A stretch of 9,970 nucleotides of DNA from CAZLMF01 sp964560565 (lineage in GTDB: Bacteria; Bacillota; Clostridia; Oscillospirales; Ruminococcaceae): contig CAZLMF010000056.1 of NCBI GenBank assembly GCA_964560565.1, forward strand, positions 1 through 9,970, in the 5' to 3' direction. The position numbers and the translations under genes were made by a program. Under the pieces are notes generated by a model. That model saw only the letters and a list, made by a program, of their open reading frames with translations, searched no databases and was not told the origin of the DNA. This document shows positions 5,744 through 9,970 of the stretch, in pieces. Within the stretch, counting starts at the first letter, position 1, and the number at the start of each line of letters is the position of its first letter.

Positions 5744-6364
5744 ATGGATAACGATATTATCCCCCCAGTATATGCTCAAATTGCCCTTGATATAGCCATG
5801 AGGGTTGCCAAAGGCGACTTAAAAGAAAACACAAAGGTTTACGGCAGGTCGATTATGGCATCTGAATATGGGGTATCACCTGAAACTATCCGCAGGGCAA
5901 TGAAGCTGTTAGAGGATATGGATATTGTTGAGGTAAAGCAAAATAGCGGCGCTATTATACGCTCGGCTGAAAACGCAAAGCTCTATGTTGAACGTTTTGG
6001 TGCAAAAAAGAATATCCATTCCATGCGTAAAAAACTCCTAAACCTTATAAAGGAGCAGGAAACCATAAACCGTCAGATAATAGATGCCTCCAAGGCGATA
6101 ATACGCATGAATGAGAAGTTTTCCGAAGCAAGCCCCTTCAACAACTATGAAGTGGACATCCTTGAAAACTCGTTTATTATAGGAAAAACCCTTGCAGAGG
6201 TCAACTTCTGGCAGCAGACACAGGCGACAGTAATCGCCATTAGAAGAGGGGACAAGATTATACTTTCCCCCGGCCCTTATGTGACCTTTGAGGTGCAAGA
6301 TACCATTGTTTTTGTGGGGGATATAAGTAGTATTCAAGCGGTTGCGGATTATGTAAACGGCTAG
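5744..6364 (+). CDS. GntR-type winged-helix regulator with C-terminal RCK_C (TrkA-C) domain, BusR-like
   Basis: The 206-residue protein begins with a GntR winged helix (residues about 5-75): 'YAQIALDIAMRVAKG', then 'MASEYGVSPETIRRAMKLLE' with the recognition helix, and a wing 'VKQNSGAIIRS'. A helical, probably coiled-coil linker spans about 88-128. The C-terminus (about 134-206) matches RCK_C: 'GKTLAEVNF', 'ATVIAIRRGDKIILSPGP' (161-178), 'VQDTIVFVGD'. This is the layout of BusR, which in Lactococcus and Streptococcus represses a betaine transporter operon and responds to cyclic di-AMP bound by RCK_C. Placement directly upstream of an Opu-type transporter supports the same role here. AAAGGTGAT precedes the ATG by 6 bases. 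It has its own promoter, and a dyad (6387-6419) follows the stop. Ligand binding is inferred; a related GntR-RCK_C protein sensing another ligand remains possible. Confidence 0.9.
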   Translation: MDNDIIPPVYAQIALDIAMRVAKGDLKENTKVYGRSIMASEYGVSPETIRRAMKLLEDMDIVEVKQNSGAIIRSAENAKLYVERFGAKKNIHSMRKKLLNLIKEQETINRQIIDASKAIIRMNEKFSEASPFNNYEVDILENSFIIGKTLAEVNFWQQTQATVIAIRRGDKIILSPGPYVTFEVQDTIVFVGDISSIQAVADYVNG

Positions 6365-6386
6365 CTAGCTGAAAATATATGAAACC

Positions 6387-6419
6387 TAGCACCCAAGTTC
6401 ATCGTGAGCTTGGGTGCTA
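6387..6419. other. 15-bp perfect dyad between regulator and transporter operon
   Basis: TAGCACCCAAGTTCA (6387-6401) pairs with 6405-6419 over all 15 positions, one as a T-G wobble, around a 3-nt loop. It begins 22 bp after the regulator stop codon and ends 12 bp before the -35 box of the transporter promoter. As a terminator it lacks a proper T-tract (only TAATTAT follows), so it may be a weak terminator, an mRNA-stabilising hairpin, or a binding site. Confidence 0.7.
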
Positions 6420-6431
6420 TAATTATGCGAT

Positions 6432-6460
6432 TTGCAAACTGCCAACTTATGTGTTATAAT
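6432..6460 (+). promoter_or_regulatory. Sigma-A type promoter of the Opu-like transporter operon
   Basis: TTGCAA (6432-6437), a 17-bp spacer and a perfect TATAAT (6455-6460) preceded by an extended -10 TG (6452-6453). Transcription should start near 6467, leaving a leader of about 64 nt before the ATPase gene. The core promoter is strong, which fits a promoter kept in check by a repressor. Confidence 0.85.
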
Positions 6461-6473
6461 AAGTTGTCAGTTT
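6436..6473. promoter_or_regulatory. Candidate operator: 15-bp inverted repeat laid across the transporter promoter
   Basis: AAACTGCCAACTTAT (6436-6450) and ATAAGTTGTCAGTTT (6459-6473) are inverted copies with a single mismatch, separated by 8 bp. The left arm covers the end of the -35 box and most of the spacer; the right arm starts in the last two bases of TATAAT and covers the start site. That placement would block RNA polymerase. The regulator encoded 167 bp upstream is the natural candidate to bind it. Two T beyond the arm make terminator function unlikely. Confidence 0.7.
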
Positions 6474-6530
6474 TTATAAATATAAAAAAGCAAGAAACTG
6501 TAAAATACAAAGAAAGAAAGTGGACAAGGC

Positions 6531-7655
6531 ATGATAAAATTTCAAAATGTCAGTAAGAGCTATGGTAAAACTAAAATTCTTGATGACCTAAGCTTCGAAA
6601 TAAAGCAGGGTGAATTTGTCGTTTTAATCGGCCCTAGCGGTTGCGGTAAAACCACAACCCTAAGGACTATAAACAGGCTCATTAGCCCAGATAAGGGAAA
6701 GGTCTTTATCGGCGACAAGGATATTTCAAAGCTGAACCCTGTGGAGCTTAGGAGGACTATCGGATATGTTATTCAGCAGATAGGGCTATTCCCAAATATG
6801 ACTGTCGGGCAGAATATTTCCATTGTTCCAAAGCTGCTAAAGTATCCAAAGGAAAGGTGCAAGGAAATTGTGGAGGAGCTGTTAGCTCTTGTCGATATGC
6901 CCTATGAAGAAAATGCTCACAAGTACCCATCAGAGCTTTCAGGCGGGCAGCAGCAACGAATTGGTGTGCTTCGAGCACTGGCAGCCTCGCCGCCGATAGT
7001 CTTAATGGATGAGCCCTTTGGTGCTCTAGATCCCATTACGCGCGATTCTCTGCAAGAGGAGATTAAGCGCATCCAAAAAAAGCTTAAAAAGACTATTGTA
7101 TTCGTTACCCACGATATGGATGAGGCACTAAGACTTGCAGACACCATAATCTTTATGGACAGCGGTAAGATTATTCAAATGGCATCCCCTGAGGAGATGC
7201 TTCAAAACCCAGCCGACGCGATTATTGAAAGCTTCTTGGGCAAGCATATGAATAACGGCAATACCGTTGAGCTTTTAGCAGAGGACTTTATGAAAACCAA
7301 GGTGCTTAAAGTGACAAAAACCAGTAAAACCCTTGAGTGTATCAAGCTTATGGGCAGCAGGGATGTGAACTCCCTTGTGGTTGTAAATGAGGATGATACC
7401 TATGCAGGCACTGTGACTATTGAGGACATTAAGGCTCGCGGCAAGGCAGGTAAGGAAATTGCGGAGCTTGTCACCGAAAATGTTGCTACCTCAAACAGGA
7501 AAGAGGATGCCCATGCCGCTTTTGATAAGCTGCTTGCATCTTCATCAAACTATGTCATCGTGCTTAATGACGACCAAACTGTTGCTGGGCTTATCACCAG
7601 AACCAGTATGGCTAAGGCTCTTGGCGCTGCGCTATGGGGGGAGTTGTCATCATGA
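6531..7655 (+). CDS. opuCA: Osmoprotectant ABC transporter ATP-binding protein with CBS pair (OpuCA/OpuBA-like)
   Basis: The 374-residue ATPase powers solute import. It has Walker A GPSGCGKT (34-41), Q-loop region 'VIQQIGLFPNMTV' (80-92), ABC signature LSGGQ (136-140), Walker B IVLMDE (156-161) and the H-loop His194. The C-terminus (about 250-366) holds two CBS domains ('SLVVVNEDDTYAGTVTIEDI' and 'YVIVLNDDQTVAGLITRTS'), the typical OpuCA feature linked to sensing of ionic strength or nucleotides such as cyclic di-AMP. The ribosome site is weak: GTGGA sits 8 bases before the ATG, and AAGG only one base away, unlike the strong sites elsewhere in the window. The stop overlaps the start of the first permease gene by ATGA. 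Whether the solute is betaine, carnitine, choline or another quaternary amine cannot be decided from this subunit. Confidence 0.95.
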   Translation: MIKFQNVSKSYGKTKILDDLSFEIKQGEFVVLIGPSGCGKTTTLRTINRLISPDKGKVFIGDKDISKLNPVELRRTIGYVIQQIGLFPNMTVGQNISIVPKLLKYPKERCKEIVEELLALVDMPYEENAHKYPSELSGGQQQRIGVLRALAASPPIVLMDEPFGALDPITRDSLQEEIKRIQKKLKKTIVFVTHDMDEALRLADTIIFMDSGKIIQMASPEEMLQNPADAIIESFLGKHMNNGNTVELLAEDFMKTKVLKVTKTSKTLECIKLMGSRDVNSLVVVNEDDTYAGTVTIEDIKARGKAGKEIAELVTENVATSNRKEDAHAAFDKLLASSSNYVIVLNDDQTVAGLITRTSMAKALGAALWGELSS

Positions 7656-8296
7656 GCTTCATAGACTTTATAACAAAGAACTACAATGAGGTTTTGCGTA
7701 GTATATTGCGGCATATTGAGCTTGTGAGCATATCCGTAGCGGCGGGAATTATTATAGCAATCCCTCTTGGAATTTTCCTTACAAGGAACAAGAAAATTGC
7801 ACCCTTTGTGCTTGCTTTTACAGGCACGATACAGACTATCCCCGGGCTTGTAATGTTAGGATTTGCACTGATACTTATCGGAATTGGCTTTTTGCCGTCG
7901 GTAATTGTGCTTACACTATACGCAATATTGCCTATTTTACGCAATACCTATACAGGCATTATTGAGGCAGATAAGGGTTGCAAAGACGCTGCAAAGGGGA
8001 TTGGCATGACAAGGATGCAGACATTATTTAAGGTAGAATTGCCCCTTGCACTGCCCACTATTATAAGCGGAATTAGGCTTTCTACGGTTTATATAGTCAG
8101 TTGGGCGACTCTTGCTGGACTTATAGGAGGGGGAGGACTGGGAGACCTTATTTGGACAGGGCTTTCAACCTACAATACCAACTATATTCTAGCAGGCGCT
8201 ATCCCTTCTGCAATACTTGCGTTTATTTTAAGCGGACTGCTTGGGCTTTTTCAAAAGCTTTGTACGCCTCGAGGACTTAGGGGGGTGAAAGCATGA
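7652..8296 (+). CDS. opuCB: Osmoprotectant ABC transporter permease 1 (OpuCB-like)
   Basis: The 214-residue membrane protein has five to six hydrophobic helices and the BPD_transp_1 pattern. The cytoplasmic EAA loop 'CKDAAKGIGMTRMQTLFKVE' (110-129), which contacts the ATPase, is followed by 'LPLALPTIISGIRL'. 'QTIPGLVMLGF' (61-71) and 'LYAILPILRNTYTGI' (89-103) are typical of Opu/ProW-type permeases. I chose the ATG at 7652, not the in-frame ATG at 7634, because GGGGGAG ends 8 bases before it and because ATGA then overlaps the ATPase stop, giving translational coupling. It should pair with permease 2 as a heterodimer. Confidence 0.93.
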   Translation: MSFIDFITKNYNEVLRSILRHIELVSISVAAGIIIAIPLGIFLTRNKKIAPFVLAFTGTIQTIPGLVMLGFALILIGIGFLPSVIVLTLYAILPILRNTYTGIIEADKGCKDAAKGIGMTRMQTLFKVELPLALPTIISGIRLSTVYIVSWATLAGLIGGGGLGDLIWTGLSTYNTNYILAGAIPSAILAFILSGLLGLFQKLCTPRGLRGVKA

Positions 8297-8892
8297 GTAA
8301 TCTATTCGCAGGAATAGCTGAGCATATTGCGCTCGTGTCAATTGCAATAGTAATTGCAGTTATATTGGGTGTATTGCTTGGCGTAATCGCCTATTGGGTG
8401 AAGTATTTAGACTCTGTAATACTTTGGTTTGCTGAGGTAATGCAGACGATACCCTCGCTTGCGCTCTTAGCACTGCTTATGATAGTGTTTGGGCTGGGTG
8501 ATGTTACATTGATAGTGGGACTTGTTTTGTATGCACTGCTGCCAATTGTACGAAATACCTATACGGGACTCAAGGCTGTTTCGCCGCACTTAAAGGATGC
8601 GGCAAGGGGCATGGGAATGTCAAAAATGCAAAGGCTTTTCAAGGTGGAAATTCCCCTTTCATTCCCTCTTATCTTCTCAGGGATAAAGATCGCCCTTGTA
8701 AACTCCCTTTCAGTTGCTGTAATGGGTGTTCTGATAGGCTCAGGAGGTCTTGGCGAAATCATTTACAGAGGTATACAGTCCATGGATATGAGACGAATTC
8801 TTACAGGGGCAATCCCTGTTGTAATTATGGCGCTTCTCTTTGACATTCTTATGTCAAAGGTTGAAAAAAGGCTCGTTAAAAGAGCAAAATAA
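8293..8892 (+). CDS. opuCD: Osmoprotectant ABC transporter permease 2 (OpuCD-like)
   Basis: The 199-residue integral membrane protein is a paralogue of permease 1. It shares 'QTIPSLALLAL' (51-61), 'LYALLPIVRNTYTGL' (79-93) and the EAA loop 'LKDAARGMGMSKMQRLFKVE' (100-119). It starts with ATG overlapping the permease 1 stop (ATGA), and GGGGGTGA lies 7 bases upstream, so translation is coupled. It ends in a basic tail (KRLVKRAK), as expected for a cytoplasmic C-terminus. In B. subtilis opuC the binding-protein gene sits between the two permease genes; here the permeases are adjacent and the binding protein is last. Which permease matches CB and which CD is assigned by order only. Confidence 0.92.
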   Translation: MSNLFAGIAEHIALVSIAIVIAVILGVLLGVIAYWVKYLDSVILWFAEVMQTIPSLALLALLMIVFGLGDVTLIVGLVLYALLPIVRNTYTGLKAVSPHLKDAARGMGMSKMQRLFKVEIPLSFPLIFSGIKIALVNSLSVAVMGVLIGSGGLGEIIYRGIQSMDMRRILTGAIPVVIMALLFDILMSKVEKRLVKRAK

Positions 8893-8909
8893 AATTTTGG
8901 AGGAATTAC

Positions 8910-9815
8910 ATGAAGATATTAAGAAAAGCGATGTCGCTTATTATAGCAGCGGCAATTATAGGAACAGCAACAATAGGGCTTACAGGCTGCTCGGGTGGAA
9001 AAACCATTGTTGTAGGCTCAAAGGATTTTACTGAGAATATCCTTTTAGGAGAGATTTTTGCGCAGGCTATTGAGGGGAACACAGACTATAAAGTTGACAG
9101 AAAGCTTAATCTAGGGGGCACATATGTCTGCTTTGAGGGTATAAAGAATGGGGATATTGATATTTACCCCGAATATACCGGAACAGCTCTTACAGCGGAG
9201 CTTAAAATGGATGTTATTAGCGATGCTGATGAGGCGTACAACACTGTTGCAAAGGAATTTGATAAGCAGTTTAATATTAAGTGGTTAAAGGAGCTTGGGC
9301 TAAACAACACCTACACCCTTGCTGTGAGCAAGGAGGTTTATGAGGAATACGGAGTGGAAACCTTCAGTGACCTTGTAGCAATATCCGAAAACCTAGTTTT
9401 TGGTGCTGAGCATGAATTCTTTAACAGGCAAGACGGTTTTGAAGGGCTTGTTGAAGCATACGGTCTTACCTTTAAGGGCGAGCCTAACAAGATGAACGTT
9501 GCGCTAAAGTATGAGGCAATGGGTAAAGGTGACATGGACGTTACGGACGCTTTTTCAACGGATGCAGCAATTAAAAAGTATGACCTAAAGGTGCTGGAGG
9601 ATGACAAGGGATTTTTCCCTCCCTACTACGCCGCACCTATTGTTAGAAACGAAACCCTTGAGAAGTTCCCTGAGATTGAGGAAATATTAAATAAGCTTGA
9701 GGGGCTAATCGACGATGAAGCAATGATGAACCTAAACTATAAGGTTGATATTGACGGCGAGGATGTTGCTAAGACAGCCAAGGACTTTCTAAAGGAAAAT
9801 GGAATTATAGACTAG
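8910..9815 (+). CDS. opuCC: Osmoprotectant-binding lipoprotein (OpuCC/OpuBC-like, OpuAC family)
   Basis: The 301-residue extracellular solute receptor delivers substrate to the permeases. The signal has basic residues (MKILRKAM), a hydrophobic core and lipobox LTGC with acylated Cys27. The mature part follows the glycine betaine/choline/carnitine-binding fold: 'VVGSKDFTENILLGEIFAQA' (34-53), 'GDIDIYPEYTGTALT' (81-95), 'LGLNNTYTLAVSK' (129-141), 'DVTDAFSTDA' (210-219), 'FFPPYYAAPIV' (235-245). Tyr86, Tyr89, Tyr135, Tyr239 and Tyr240 are candidates for the aromatic cage that holds a quaternary ammonium group. GGAGGAATTAC precedes the ATG, 17 bp after permease 2, in the same operon. Length is normal for the family. 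The exact substrate is not determined; the ergothioneine receptor EgtU is related but is usually fused to its permease, which is not the case here. Confidence 0.94.
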   Translation: MKILRKAMSLIIAAAIIGTATIGLTGCSGGKTIVVGSKDFTENILLGEIFAQAIEGNTDYKVDRKLNLGGTYVCFEGIKNGDIDIYPEYTGTALTAELKMDVISDADEAYNTVAKEFDKQFNIKWLKELGLNNTYTLAVSKEVYEEYGVETFSDLVAISENLVFGAEHEFFNRQDGFEGLVEAYGLTFKGEPNKMNVALKYEAMGKGDMDVTDAFSTDAAIKKYDLKVLEDDKGFFPPYYAAPIVRNETLEKFPEIEEILNKLEGLIDDEAMMNLNYKVDIDGEDVAKTAKDFLKENGIID

Positions 9816-9837
9816 TCGATACTTCTGATATACTCCT

Positions 9838-9876
9838 CAAAACCGCTGGCTTTATTAAGCCAGCGGTTTTGTTGTT
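9838..9876 (+). terminator. Rho-independent terminator of the Opu-like operon
   Basis: A 15-bp stem CAAAACCGCTGGCTT (9838-9852) pairs perfectly with 9857-9871 around the loop TATT and runs into TTTTGTTGTT. It starts 22 bp after the binding-protein stop codon. A run of A on its left side could let it work in both directions. Confidence 0.92.
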
Positions 9877-9970
9877 ACTAGCGTCTAGTTCTTGGCTCAG
9901 AGAATTGCAATCTGTGCGCCATTACTCAAACGTTCCACACACAAGAGCTAAAAGCTCCCTCAAGCGTGTT
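9877..9970. other. Right edge, no gene assigned
   Basis: Only 94 bases remain. On the minus strand short open stretches run in from the edge and stop within 16 codons; either could be the tail of a converging gene, but nothing recognisable is encoded. No promoter or RNA gene is evident. Confidence 0.4.

Noticed and set aside
6436..6475. Reading the promoter dyad as a rho-independent terminator of the regulator gene
   Set aside because: It contains a consensus promoter, the stem is AT-rich with a mismatch, and only five T end it within the arm; an operator fits better.
7634..7651. Earlier ATG as start of permease 1
   Set aside because: The downstream ATG has a well-placed GGGGGAG and the ATGA overlap typical of coupled genes; the earlier start would place the ribosome site inside the gene.
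8910..9815. Ergothioneine receptor (EgtU-type) for the binding protein
   Set aside because: EgtU receptors are normally fused to a permease domain; here receptor and two permeases are separate and match the Opu layout, though the ligand is not proven.
9922..9970. C-terminal tail of a converging minus-strand gene at the right edge
   Set aside because: The open stretch is 15-16 codons at most and encodes nothing recognisable; too short to call.

Overview
The window looks like a draft assembly or metagenome scaffold from a Bacillota (Clostridia-type) bacterium. The evidence is low to moderate GC, strong AGGAGG-type ribosome binding sites, LAAC/LTGC lipoproteins, consensus TTGACA/TATAAT promoters, a tRNA-Ser of the type usual in clostridia, and a Gram-positive-style Opu osmoprotectant transporter under a GntR-RCK_C regulator. 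Two runs of exactly 100 N (1530-1629 and 3990-4089) are scaffold gaps. The window is therefore three separate pieces of sequence, and order, orientation and distance across the gaps are not proven by the bases.

Left part (1-3989), everything on the minus strand: a truncated tRNA-Ser(CGA) with its own promoter; a cytoplasmic DUF4163/DUF3298-type protein rich in cysteine, ending at a clear terminator; an endonuclease/exonuclease/phosphatase (DNase I-fold) protein broken by the first gap, sitting 17 bp behind an unrecognised 155-residue protein; an AT-rich unrecognised 290-residue protein with a possible N-terminal helix-turn-helix, separated from that pair by a strong terminator; and a lipoprotein with tandem BamE/BLIP-like units. 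This is accessory-looking material with little functional linkage that I can prove.

Right part (4090-9970), everything on the plus strand: an intracellular GH43 glycoside hydrolase (probably beta-xylosidase or alpha-L-arabinofuranosidase) with its terminator, then a coherent osmoregulation locus. A GntR-type winged-helix regulator with a C-terminal RCK_C domain (the BusR architecture, which in streptococci and lactococci senses cyclic di-AMP) lies just upstream of a four-gene ABC operon. That operon has an OpuCA-like ATPase with paired CBS domains, two permeases coupled by ATGA overlaps, and an OpuCC-like lipoprotein binding protein, and it ends in a strong terminator. A near-perfect 15-bp inverted repeat lies across the operon's TTGCAA-N17-TATAAT promoter and is a good candidate operator for the regulator.

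The likely working model is that the regulator blocks the transporter promoter when cyclic di-AMP is high and releases it under osmotic stress, so that betaine, carnitine or choline-type solutes are imported. This is inference from family knowledge plus the dyad. I saw no transposase, integrase, CRISPR array or riboswitch. The most novel material is the nuclease/155-residue pair, the AT-rich HTH-like gene, and the operator architecture of the osmolyte locus.
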